Shown piece after piece: positions 34,019 through 43,325 of a DNA stretch of 63,840 nucleotides. Under the pieces are notes generated by a model, which was not told the origin of the DNA, made no database searches, and was given only the letters and a program-made list of their open reading frames with translations. The stretch comes from O2-02-FULL-42-9 sp038043025 (GTDB lineage Bacteria > Pseudomonadota > Gammaproteobacteria > UBA12402), in the NCBI GenBank assembly GCA_038043025.1, contig JBBTCW010000041.1, positions 1 through 63,840 of the forward strand, given 5' to 3'. Numbering within the stretch: position 1 is the stretch's first letter; each line of letters begins with the position of its first letter. The position numbers and the translations under genes were made by a program.

Positions 34019-36790
34019 TTACATCGTAAGCAAAGTTACCCCAACAGGTTCTGCTGCTAATTCTAAAATTTGTTCTGGATCAACCTCAAATTTTGAGCAA
34101 ACTTTGCGCAAACAATTTTCGGAGCGTACGCGCCACGGTGCATTCACCGCCATCGATACATCCGCTGGCAGACGATCCAATGCCGCTCTACACCGAAAAA
34201 TATCTGGAACCCTATCCTCTTCAAACGCATCCATTAATCGCTCGATCTCCTGATCATATTTCCCCCCTACAACATCCGATAAACGCGCATAATATAATAG
34301 CAACATATCTTTAATCGCTGGCTCACGATGCACAAAACAAATAGCATCATTCGTTTGAACGCTGGGCGGAAAAATAAATTTTTCCCACAAGACGGTCGCA
34401 AATAAATAAATCTCACTTGCCTTCGGTATATTGAATTGTGACTTTCGTAATTCTACAAACACATCGCTCGGCGCATCGATGTCAATGTTGCGATTCCAAT
34501 ATAATGCGATACAATCCTTCATAAATTTAAATACAGCATAATGACGCGGATTGAGACACGCCAATTCCAACAGGGATAATTTATCATCCCATTCCGGTAA
34601 AGACTGTGGGATATCACCCGCCAATCCTTGCACGCACAACAGCTCAAAGGCGCGGCTCTCAGGAAAGGATTCTTTCTTACGTTTAGCCACCAACAAATTT
34701 AACAACGCAGGCAAAAATTCTGGGTTAGAAATATGCTGTTGTAATAACTTGACATCAGCCGGGATGGCCGCGCTACGTTCTTCCATTTGACGACTCCTCG
34801 TCATGTGGCGCTGCTCTGCCGATTTGATCTTCGCACGATAATCCATTACTGAAACTTCCCATCCTTTGTCCACTAATTTTGAGATGGGTTTTTCACTTTT
34901 TCGCAACATTCTACCATGCTTATCGCGGTGCTCTACATCCAGTTTTAATGCTCTTGCGCCAATCTTATTGGCATCAGCGGTCTGTTTCCCACAGGCATAC
35001 TGTTTTATATCAAAACCCCATCTTAAAAGCTCGTGTTTGCGTGAAACAGGCTTCACCTCAGCCACATCAAAATCAACCTCGTCTAACGTCGGATATCGTC
35101 CATGTTGATCCTCAGAGGCGAGATATGTTTGAAGCAATTCCTCGAGAATCCCCGTGCGATCACAACCCGATTTACAAAATATATGCGGCGACTCGCCGAT
35201 TAAGTTTTCAAGCAATATCATGCGCGCGTGTAATTCAAAGATATATCGGTCTTCTTTATATTTCTTGCCTTCTTCTATAAATAATTCTTGTATTTGAACA
35301 AATAAAGATAAGATATTAAATAATTTTCTTTTGGAGAGACTGTCTTGTGCAAGCCGTTCCGCTGCTAATTGTATTATATATTTTCCCAATCTCTGTTTTT
35401 GTTGAAACCAATTTTCCAGCGATTGATCACCGCTCAAAGAAGAAAAAATACTAATGAGCTCAGGATCCCCCTCTTTCCTTAGTTCGGAAATAGCCTCGTC
35501 AGGAATTTCTGCATCAACTTCATCCAATCCGTCAGCGCCCTCCCTCTGCGTATGATACCTCACATAATCGCGAACCGAGTTTATAAATAACCTATACCCC
35601 TCTTTATTAATCTTCGCCTCTTCTTCGCCCACCACCGCATTACGACCAGTATTGCACCCATACGTTATTAAACGAAAAGTCACCGGTACAACTTCTTCCC
35701 CTATTTTAATGGATTGTTTCCGACGCCCCCATGCTTTAACAGCCTCCCAAATATCGAGGATCTGTGTCGTCTCCGGATCACGACCAAACAGTCGCTCACC
35801 ATACTGAATGATTCCGAGTGGCCACGATGCCGTCAGCGTTAAAAGCGAATGCAAGGCAATGGTAAAACCAGTCTCAGGCATCCAACCCTCTTTGAATAAT
35901 CGATCACCGATGTTTTGAGCGACCTGATACAACATTCGCTCCGCCATCGCTCGTCGTGCTTTTTCATCCTCAACATTAATCGACGTTAATGATGCGCTAC
36001 GCGAACCGACAAATAAAGGTTTTGGTTGAAGCCCCTGAGGAATATAATCCTGGCGCGAGAAGATCGTCCTAACAAAATTCGCAACCCCTTCAAGATGCCG
36101 CACGGATTTAGGAATCGTACAAATGCCGCGCTGATCCAAAACAATATGTAAGTCCCAAGGCGCTGGATCTTTTGGGACAAGTGACGCCTTCACCTGCGCA
36201 TCCGTCAAATAACCGATCGGCTCATGATAATTAACATATTGTCGATCACCCAAATAAAAACAATGCAGCCAAGCGGGACGAGAAGATGCAATATCTAATT
36301 GTCGATCCGTGTTTTTTAGTCTTTCCAGCGCCATTGCATAATCTGGAAAAACATTACGCGTTAAAAATAATAAAATAATATCATCGCGCAAATCATTTAA
36401 GATCTTTTGAAAGGGCTTGATATCAGGCACCGCATCAGGATCCCCTGGAGCATACGCATCACGTCGCTCTTCAACTGACCCAAATGCCTTGCGAATGTTT
36501 AAACGATATTCGCGTCGCAAGCCCTCTATATATTCACCGTCCTTAAAAGATTTAAGATATTTTAAAATGCGTTCGGTTGATAATAATAAATGATCCACAC
36601 GATGCATTAAATCACTTGGTTTAATGCCGTTATACGCGCCCCGCTCAAAGTCACGAACAATCACTCTCATGAGCCCGTCAGTAAGCTGACGCACATTCAT
36701 GCGACACACCTCATCTTCGGGCGTTGTCAACACGCGAAGCACAGGCGCGTCGGGCGCTAAACAGACCTGTAGTAATTCATGAAATTTCAT
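34019..36790 (-). CDS. Large protein with CX5R phosphatase motif, candidate effector
   Basis: A 923-aa soluble protein. The P-loop IFCKSGCDRTGILEE has Cys539 and Arg545 and closely matches the CKSGKDRTG loop of SopB/IpgD and Legionella SidF/SidP phosphoinositide phosphatases. A segment about 140 residues before it (LITYGCNTGRNAV) may correspond to the conserved Asn-rich strand of that group; this is weak. The rest is helical and unrecognised. The start MKFHELLQVCL overlaps the stop of the 1889-aa gene as ATGA, with GGAG 7 nt upstream. The longer frame to 36964 would overlap that gene by 178 bp and is rejected. Predicted to dephosphorylate host phosphoinositides or, less likely, phosphoproteins. 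Confidence 0.75.
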   Translation of the reverse strand: MKFHELLQVCLAPDAPVLRVLTTPEDEVCRMNVRQLTDGLMRVIVRDFERGAYNGIKPSDLMHRVDHLLLSTERILKYLKSFKDGEYIEGLRREYRLNIRKAFGSVEERRDAYAPGDPDAVPDIKPFQKILNDLRDDIILLFLTRNVFPDYAMALERLKNTDRQLDIASSRPAWLHCFYLGDRQYVNYHEPIGYLTDAQVKASLVPKDPAPWDLHIVLDQRGICTIPKSVRHLEGVANFVRTIFSRQDYIPQGLQPKPLFVGSRSASLTSINVEDEKARRAMAERMLYQVAQNIGDRLFKEGWMPETGFTIALHSLLTLTASWPLGIIQYGERLFGRDPETTQILDIWEAVKAWGRRKQSIKIGEEVVPVTFRLITYGCNTGRNAVVGEEEAKINKEGYRLFINSVRDYVRYHTQREGADGLDEVDAEIPDEAISELRKEGDPELISIFSSLSGDQSLENWFQQKQRLGKYIIQLAAERLAQDSLSKRKLFNILSLFVQIQELFIEEGKKYKEDRYIFELHARMILLENLIGESPHIFCKSGCDRTGILEELLQTYLASEDQHGRYPTLDEVDFDVAEVKPVSRKHELLRWGFDIKQYACGKQTADANKIGARALKLDVEHRDKHGRMLRKSEKPISKLVDKGWEVSVMDYRAKIKSAEQRHMTRSRQMEERSAAIPADVKLLQQHISNPEFLPALLNLLVAKRKKESFPESRAFELLCVQGLAGDIPQSLPEWDDKLSLLELACLNPRHYAVFKFMKDCIALYWNRNIDIDAPSDVFVELRKSQFNIPKASEIYLFATVLWEKFIFPPSVQTNDAICFVHREPAIKDMLLLYYARLSDVVGGKYDQEIERLMDAFEEDRVPDIFRCRAALDRLPADVSMAVNAPWRVRSENCLRKVCSKFEVDPEQILELAAEPVGVTLLTM

Positions 36791-39700
36791 GCAACTCCGT
36801 CCAAAGACATGGCGGGAATCGACTCGACAATGTGATCGATCTTCATCTCGCTCAACATGCGCGCCGCTTTTACTCGTAAAATTTGTTCTTGTTCGCATAC
36901 TGGTTGACATTCGGTTATCACCCTGCCAGTATAATGGATCATCATCCCTTTTAATGTAGGACACTTCGCTGCAAACTGTGCAATAGAAATACCAAACCCA
37001 TTATCGGTGCATGCCCATGTTTGACCATTATCCTCAAATCGATAACCTTTTTTCAACAGTGTATCAACCCATGTTAAAAAATCTAATCCGGCGCTTAAAG
37101 AAATTAGGTAAGCATCATGATCGATTGCCGTATCGATATCCTGATATATCTTATACAAACCGGTAACATAGTCACTAATCCCCGTCTTATAAGCGTCGCC
37201 TTTTAATTCATCCCATTTGCCCTTCTGATAAGGCTGTACATACAACTCTAAATACTGCACATTCAATTGCACTGCAGGATAATCTTTTGCTATTTTCTGA
37301 TTAAAAACCTCAAACAAACTATCAAGCGATATTGATAATCTCGGATAATCCTTTATCACCGCAGCAAAGTCAGATCGAAGCTCTTTCACAAAAATACGAG
37401 GATTTAAGTGCTCCAACCATGTCTTGGGAGGATCATCCTGCTTCATACAAGCATTAAAATATAAATGCATCCGTAATCGATAATTGTTCAATGTATTATG
37501 ATGTGACACCGCTTTACTGTCTAACTCAGTCAAATAAGCGGAGCTCAGCGCAGAAAAGTTTTTTTGCAAATCGCCCATACAATACGCCGCAGATTCACAA
37601 GCCGCTTTCAAATGCTCATCTCGTTGAGCATTCAATACAATAGGATAATACTTTTTTAATAGCTCGTTATCTCTCTTTTTTAATCGCCCCCTCGCATCAG
37701 TGGATAACTTTGGTCGATCACCTATTTCGCTTGCACATAAAAATGCCATGCGACGTTGCTCGCGCACTTTAAATGTCCGGTCAGCTGGCGTTTGTTCTTT
37801 CTCCGCAGCAACACAAAGTTCCTGAATGGCCCCACAACACACGGATAATCTCAATGCAGCAAATTTATCAAATTCATCGGCACACAACATATCATCCACA
37901 GCAGCACATAAATTTTGAAGTGCACCGACCCAGCCGAGTGTTCTTACTGATGATCCCTCGCGCTCTTTTGTAATCCTCCCCGCTAATGCAATCCCCTCCT
38001 CTAAAGTTTGCCCCCGTGGCATAGTATATAATGGGACAGTATATAATTGACCTGTCACACGACATGCAGATGCTTCGTCAAACAATGCAGGATGATCGCC
38101 CACTAATAATGTTAATAAATGATGAGCGATTTCTAACGCCGGCCGTACTGATGAGTCCGGACAATCAGCAGCATCACCCGCAGAACTTCCTCCGCCTGCA
38201 CCACTTCTAACATATTCTGGCGCAGCGGTAGTATCCGCAAGCGCCGGACCTAACATTGATAGAGCTCTCATACATTCCAACCACTCCTCTTTCAGCATCG
38301 GATTGCTATCAAGGGTTGAAAAACGATAAATCCAAGACATGAATATCATTTCGACCGACTCCCTCACGCCTGGCTCACTCCGCCATTTTCTAATCGCTTT
38401 CTGTTGTAACAGAGGATCACGCTTCGCTTCGCGATAAAAATGCCAAGATCGAACAGGATCAAACGATTCTCTCGTAATTAAACGATCCAGCGCAAGGCAT
38501 ATTGCATGCTCGATCGGTTTTGCACGAACCCATGATAAATTTTCAAACAACACGTCTCTCACCTTCGCTGATAAATCATCACTCTCAATCGACGCACAAG
38601 CATCATCAATTGTCTTCTTCAAATTTTTTTCTCTTTCAAGCTCGATTTGAAAGATGCCCAAAACTTTTTTATCCTCAACGCGCGCTGCTTCACTCACACG
38701 CACCAGCTGACTATCTATATAGCCTTCTAGTTGCTGAATTAAACTGTCTCGAATAGAATTTTTATTGTCATGTTCGCTATACCATTTCACCAACGAAAAA
38801 ACGACCTCACGTAAGCGCACCAAACAAGTTTCCAACCCTACCACAAACTTGGCATCTCGCCATAATTTTTGAAGTGCCGAAACACCCTCAGCTGCTTCAT
38901 GAAATGTATCACAAACAGACTTGCCCACTGTTGGCTCGCATGCAAACAAATTGATCCTCATAGCTGCCCCAGCTCCTTGTAAATCAAGCAATCCTATTAA
39001 TAGCTGCAAATCATGTCCTGGCGTCGCATCAAATATAAATTTTGCTGCTTCTGATTTTTGGTAGGGAGTTAAGCGACCTGTATCCGCTGTAAGCGATTTA
39101 GAAAACTCTTCCAGGACTTCGTCTTCGACTTTTTCGACTCTATCTCTCAACTCTGACAAACATTGTTGATGGATATGACCAAAAATGGCAAACAACATCG
39201 GCTTGTCTGCTGCATACCTCTTCACAGCCTGCGCCAATACTTGCCCATAAGGTTCGTGACCCAATCGCTGAAATATCGCGACACAAACATCGGCAGGATT
39301 GCAAGATAATTCTTTCGGCGGGGTTGAAAAAAGCGACTCCAGCATATACTTATAATAACTGATTTGGCCAACCCATGTAGACTCACTCATACCCTGCCAA
39401 GGCACTCCCTCAAATTCGCCCAAAGCACCTTGTTTTATTTGCGCCATATCAAAGCCATGCTCCCGAGATAAATTCATAATATTTTTCTCAAGTTCGCCCG
39501 AGAGCGTCTTACAATATTTACTTACCTCTCCCCATTCCCCCCATTCCCCCCATAAACCATCAAAACGGTTCTCCAAACAATCTTGTAATTTGATCGCCAC
39601 CCGAACATATCGCGATGCCCGCGCTTGAGACCTTCCAGATGCACGCATCTCTTTTAAGACACTGCTTAAACTCAACCATAATGGCTTTTCTTTTTGCGCT

Positions 39701-42456
39701 ATATCCCTCAATCGTTCGGCCAAGCCTAAAGACGAGTGAGTTGGCAATATGCCCTTAAGACACGCTATAAAAGTCGAAAGCTGCTGCGGTAATTCTTTAA
39801 CTGCCGAAGCGTCTGATTCTTTGCGAATTAAATCCCACATGCCGGCAAAGGCACCTTCATATTTATCGAACTGCCCTCTTTCTTTTAACTGCAACGCCAA
39901 TTCCAAATACACCTGACGACATAATGCAAATGCGCTGCGCATCAGCGCGACGGGCACCGTCTCGGCTGACTCAATGATATCTTTCAAAACAGCTTCATCT
40001 TCACTCCACTGTACCGCACTCTCAGCTACAAACATATCCACGGATTGATAGGGGATGAGTTTAAATTTATTTTCTTCTTTACGCTCTTGTATTAAACCGC
40101 GTAAACGAGCGACACTAAATGTCTCCGGATCTTCTGGATTATATGCTTGTATGCGTCTCTCGGTTAAAAAACGTCGCGCGTGATAAATTTTCAACCCTGC
40201 GCGCGCAGGCATTGCATCAATCAATTTCCATCGATACAATAAACTAAAAAATAAATTAATCGAAAGATGCGCTTCTGCTAATTGACCGCCAAACAAACCG
40301 CCTTCTTCTGGCTTCAAAGATTTCAACGTTTGTAAAAAATCATCCAATTTTAAATAAGCGTCAACGTTATAAGGATCTTTCAATATTTCAGCCAACGGTT
40401 GTTCAATATCAGCAACTCTCGCGTATTTATCCAGCAAGAATTTTCGCGCTGGTTCATAAGCATCCGATATGATTTGCTTAACGCTGCCTCTATATCCCTG
40501 CAAATCCTCCTTGGCTTGCCCTGTTTTCAAAAATACCTTCAATGCCTGATCCACTTCATCCATTGCTGCCAAATTAAAAACGGTAGAAAACGCCTCCATC
40601 CATACATAGACGGTGACTTGTTGTTTAAGCTGACCTGCAATATTCTCAAATAAACGAAACAGAGGATGAACAGGCAAACCAATTTGCGCGACGGACAATT
40701 TTAAATCCTGTAATGCAATTGGAGACCTTTGGTCACACGCCTCTAATAACATCCGGAAGCACCCTTGAAATAACCCAGCCGCGTCTTTCGTAAGCTCATG
40801 AATACGAACAGCTCGTTTTCCCTCTTCCCCAAAAGCGCGCTTAAAATACATATCCTTATTGATCACCCCATTCTCTAAAATGGCAAACGCTTTTAACAAA
40901 TAACGCAAACCGAATTCAAGATAGATCGCGCGTTCTGCAGGATGTTTATCGGCCATCTCAAAAAATCGGCTTGCTACAACAACGCATTGTTGATACGCGT
41001 CGGTTTCTAAGTTTATCTGATCTAATATGTTAGGTTGTAATGCTTGCGCAGCCATATCGAAGGATGCAAATTTAGCCAACCGCGGTAAAAATTTTCCGGC
41101 TTCGTGAAAACCATCCTGTATTAAACTCAAATCATGGCGACACCCCACAAGATGAAAATAAATAATATCCTTCAAACATGTTAACGCAGGAGATAACTCA
41201 GCATTACCAACGAATGGCTCAATCTCTTGACCCCATAATTCAATAATGAGCGCGAAAGCCCTTCCTAACGCCCGTTGTGGGCAGACTGAAATTAATTGAA
41301 CACCAAAGTCAAGAAATTGTAATAATGCATCTGGCAAACCATCAGTCTTGCGCGTTTGTAATTTTTGCCGAACAATCCCCGCCACGTAAGTCAGAATGAT
41401 TTCTAACCGAGACATCGCACGTTCGGGCGCATTCATTGATTGCGTCAACAATGTTTTCGTAAACTCAATCACTTCTTCATCAGAACTCTCCCTTCCTGAT
41501 CCTGCCTCCGCGCCATCATCAGGCTGATGTGGTGCCTCAGCATGGTCATCACCACCTTCACCTTCATGATTGTCTAATAAAAAAGTTTGCAGCATCTGGG
41601 GCGAGGATAATATTTCCACCAGACAACTGGCATCTTTGAGCTCCGGTTCCGGTTCATCCTCTTCCGTATTAATCAAATGCTGACAGCGAGCGAGCAAATA
41701 GCCTACAGTCAAGCGTGATTTAGGCGACTCCTCGTCTTCCCCATACCCATATCGCACCCCCAAAATTTTTTGTAATTCACATATATCTGCGCACGCTTCT
41801 CCGAACTTTGGGTTTTTTGCCAAATCATGCGCCAAATGTGCTAACAGAAAAATCAAATAATTTAAAATGCACTTTGGCAGTAATGGCTCTTCAGGCTCTG
41901 CGGACGCAGCCTTAAACGATTTATTAAAATCTTGACAAGCACGCGTTAAACAGTGCAGCGCCATCGGTAAGTTTTGCTGTAATGTGGGCGCTGGTACCTT
42001 ATGTTGGATTGTATCACCGCGAAAATAAATAAAAGCCGCAAAACATTCGATCTCAATAAGTTGTTTAGGCGCCAGTACAGGTGATAATAATGCTAATCGT
42101 AACACGCGCAATGCTTTAGTGGGGTTGCTGTTTTGCCTTGCGCGTTTACTGCCATAAAATAATATACGTGCCAATCTTATTAATGGTTCATATTGCAATA
42201 AGTCCAAGCTGATTTTTTCACCCTCACAAATAATGACCCGTTCCTTTACTTGAGTCTTAAAGACTTTCCCTAATCCTCCCTGGTGATATTTTTTTCTTAA
42301 TGCATGATATAACTCGCCAGCAAGACGCTGTTCATGCCGAGCATACGACTCTTTAACTTCTTCTTTAAAAAGACAAACGGCTGCTGGCAAACGCTTATCC
42401 ACTTTTACAATATCTGACACAGTAGCAAATGTGGGTGATGCTGATTTTGGCGGCAT
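36787..42456 (-). CDS. Giant alpha-helical protein of unknown function (1889 aa)
   Basis: No recognised domain. No signal peptide or clear membrane helix is present; the composition is almost entirely helical with many Leu/Ala-rich amphipathic segments, suggesting an alpha-solenoid or scaffold. An acidic low-complexity stretch near 313-336 (DNHEGEGGDDHAEAP) separates an N-terminal region from the long helical body. A Ser/Gly-rich insertion (SGAGGGSSAGDAADCPDS) near 1460 suggests another domain border. The start MPPKSASPTF has AAGGA 7 nt upstream and a promoter 50 bp upstream. The longer frame to 42582 crosses that promoter and rnhB. It is translationally coupled to the phosphatase gene, so the two proteins probably act together. 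Confidence 0.72.
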   Translation of the reverse strand: MPPKSASPTFATVSDIVKVDKRLPAAVCLFKEEVKESYARHEQRLAGELYHALRKKYHQGGLGKVFKTQVKERVIICEGEKISLDLLQYEPLIRLARILFYGSKRARQNSNPTKALRVLRLALLSPVLAPKQLIEIECFAAFIYFRGDTIQHKVPAPTLQQNLPMALHCLTRACQDFNKSFKAASAEPEEPLLPKCILNYLIFLLAHLAHDLAKNPKFGEACADICELQKILGVRYGYGEDEESPKSRLTVGYLLARCQHLINTEEDEPEPELKDASCLVEILSSPQMLQTFLLDNHEGEGGDDHAEAPHQPDDGAEAGSGRESSDEEVIEFTKTLLTQSMNAPERAMSRLEIILTYVAGIVRQKLQTRKTDGLPDALLQFLDFGVQLISVCPQRALGRAFALIIELWGQEIEPFVGNAELSPALTCLKDIIYFHLVGCRHDLSLIQDGFHEAGKFLPRLAKFASFDMAAQALQPNILDQINLETDAYQQCVVVASRFFEMADKHPAERAIYLEFGLRYLLKAFAILENGVINKDMYFKRAFGEEGKRAVRIHELTKDAAGLFQGCFRMLLEACDQRSPIALQDLKLSVAQIGLPVHPLFRLFENIAGQLKQQVTVYVWMEAFSTVFNLAAMDEVDQALKVFLKTGQAKEDLQGYRGSVKQIISDAYEPARKFLLDKYARVADIEQPLAEILKDPYNVDAYLKLDDFLQTLKSLKPEEGGLFGGQLAEAHLSINLFFSLLYRWKLIDAMPARAGLKIYHARRFLTERRIQAYNPEDPETFSVARLRGLIQERKEENKFKLIPYQSVDMFVAESAVQWSEDEAVLKDIIESAETVPVALMRSAFALCRQVYLELALQLKERGQFDKYEGAFAGMWDLIRKESDASAVKELPQQLSTFIACLKGILPTHSSLGLAERLRDIAQKEKPLWLSLSSVLKEMRASGRSQARASRYVRVAIKLQDCLENRFDGLWGEWGEWGEVSKYCKTLSGELEKNIMNLSREHGFDMAQIKQGALGEFEGVPWQGMSESTWVGQISYYKYMLESLFSTPPKELSCNPADVCVAIFQRLGHEPYGQVLAQAVKRYAADKPMLFAIFGHIHQQCLSELRDRVEKVEDEVLEEFSKSLTADTGRLTPYQKSEAAKFIFDATPGHDLQLLIGLLDLQGAGAAMRINLFACEPTVGKSVCDTFHEAAEGVSALQKLWRDAKFVVGLETCLVRLREVVFSLVKWYSEHDNKNSIRDSLIQQLEGYIDSQLVRVSEAARVEDKKVLGIFQIELEREKNLKKTIDDACASIESDDLSAKVRDVLFENLSWVRAKPIEHAICLALDRLITRESFDPVRSWHFYREAKRDPLLQQKAIRKWRSEPGVRESVEMIFMSWIYRFSTLDSNPMLKEEWLECMRALSMLGPALADTTAAPEYVRSGAGGGSSAGDAADCPDSSVRPALEIAHHLLTLLVGDHPALFDEASACRVTGQLYTVPLYTMPRGQTLEEGIALAGRITKEREGSSVRTLGWVGALQNLCAAVDDMLCADEFDKFAALRLSVCCGAIQELCVAAEKEQTPADRTFKVREQRRMAFLCASEIGDRPKLSTDARGRLKKRDNELLKKYYPIVLNAQRDEHLKAACESAAYCMGDLQKNFSALSSAYLTELDSKAVSHHNTLNNYRLRMHLYFNACMKQDDPPKTWLEHLNPRIFVKELRSDFAAVIKDYPRLSISLDSLFEVFNQKIAKDYPAVQLNVQYLELYVQPYQKGKWDELKGDAYKTGISDYVTGLYKIYQDIDTAIDHDAYLISLSAGLDFLTWVDTLLKKGYRFEDNGQTWACTDNGFGISIAQFAAKCPTLKGMMIHYTGRVITECQPVCEQEQILRVKAARMLSEMKIDHIVESIPAMSLDGVA

Positions 42457-42504
42457 GAGAAGATCCTTTTTTCTTTGTATTAATCGTAAAAGACGAGAAA
42501 TCTC

Positions 42505-42556
42505 ATCATAAAATAATTGGCTGAATTGTAAAGCAAAAAACTTAAGGAAATTTAAT
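42505..42556 (-). promoter_or_regulatory. Promoter with TTAA-type upstream motif for the 1889/923-aa pair
   Basis: Minus strand: TTTACA (42532-42527), 16 bp, TATGAT (42510-42505), about 50 bp before the ATG. Just upstream, 42556-42541 reads ATTAAATTTCCTTAAG. This shares ATTTCCTTAAG with the PmrA-like box at 33.98 kb, but the TTAA period is 10 rather than 11 bp. The core promoter is credible; the regulator site is weaker. Confidence 0.5.
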
Positions 42557-43130
42557 TTACCTTTTGTGGTTTTAGCAGACATTTTACCGGCCCAAATGAG
42601 CGCCGATGAATCCTCGATACACCAAACTCAGCTAAAGCCGCTAAATGTTGCTTTGTTGGATAACCTTTGTGCAATGCGAAACCATATTGTGGGTAAATTT
42701 TATCCATTTCAAGCATTTCACGGTCGCGCAACACTTTTGCAATGATCGACGCTGCACTAATCGCAGGCACGGTTTGATCACCTCTAATAATCGCACGGAC
42801 TAAACAAGGTAGAACAGGGCAACGATTGCCATCGACTAGTGCTTCAGTCGGCGACAGGGATAAATTATGAATAGCGCGTTGCATCGCCAACAAGCTGGCT
42901 TGTAAAATATTGATTTGGTCGATTTCATAAAACTCCGCTCGACCAAAGGCAAAACAAAGTGCGCGTGATTGAATAATTTCCGACAATTCTTCACGACGTT
43001 TTTCGGATAATTGTTTTGAATCCTTTAATCCCTCGATCGGTTTGTTGGGATCCAAAATAACAGCAGCGGCAATCACCGGTCCGGCTAATGGTCCGCGCCC
43101 TACTTCGTCAACACCGGCGATTAAATGCAT
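42552..43130 (-). CDS. rnhB: Ribonuclease HII
   Basis: Removes ribonucleotides from RNA-DNA hybrids. It has 192 aa with the active-site opening IAGVDEVGRGPLAGPV (Asp8, Glu9), the ALVDGNRCP loop and AISAASIIAKVLRD. A GSG-like HKGYPTKQHLAAL end is present. An excellent AAGGAG precedes the start. It normally sits between lpxB and dnaE; here a composite repeat separates it from lpxB and the island replaces dnaE downstream. Confidence 0.95.
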   Translation of the reverse strand: MHLIAGVDEVGRGPLAGPVIAAAVILDPNKPIEGLKDSKQLSEKRREELSEIIQSRALCFAFGRAEFYEIDQINILQASLLAMQRAIHNLSLSPTEALVDGNRCPVLPCLVRAIIRGDQTVPAISAASIIAKVLRDREMLEMDKIYPQYGFALHKGYPTKQHLAALAEFGVSRIHRRSFGPVKCLLKPQKVN

Positions 43131-43144
43131 GTGAAACTCCTTAG

Positions 43145-43325
43145 CATCCAGACTTTCGTCATACCGGCGAAAGCCGGTATCCAGTGATTATAATAACGGT
43201 ACTCCGTTATTATAATTTTTAATATAAATTCCTGGATCCCGCGGTCTTCGCCGCGGGATGACGGCTCTTTTTTTTTCCCGTCATTCCGGAATTGTTGCGC
43301 CGTTGGCGGAATTCCGGGATGACGG
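43145..43325. repeat. Composite palindromic repeat between lpxB and rnhB
   Basis: Third copy of the composite unit at 20.75-21.06 kb (43145-43263, first hairpin truncated), joined to a second family: TCATTCCGGAATTG-TTGCGCC-GTTGGCGG-AATTCCGGGATGA hairpin (43279-43325). A TGAGCTGAGGA fragment of the TCCTCAGCTCAG element follows (43327-43337). The second part is translated as the LpxB tail. Confidence 0.85.

Noticed and set aside
36788..36964. Longer start of the phosphatase-motif gene, adding 58 residues
   Set aside because: It overlaps the upstream 1889-aa gene by 178 bp; the ATG at 36790 has GGAG and an ATGA coupling overlap.
42457..42582. Longer start of the 1889-aa gene, adding 42 residues
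   Set aside because: It would overlap rnhB and cross a good TTTACA-TATGAT promoter; the ATG at 42456 has AAGGA at the right distance.
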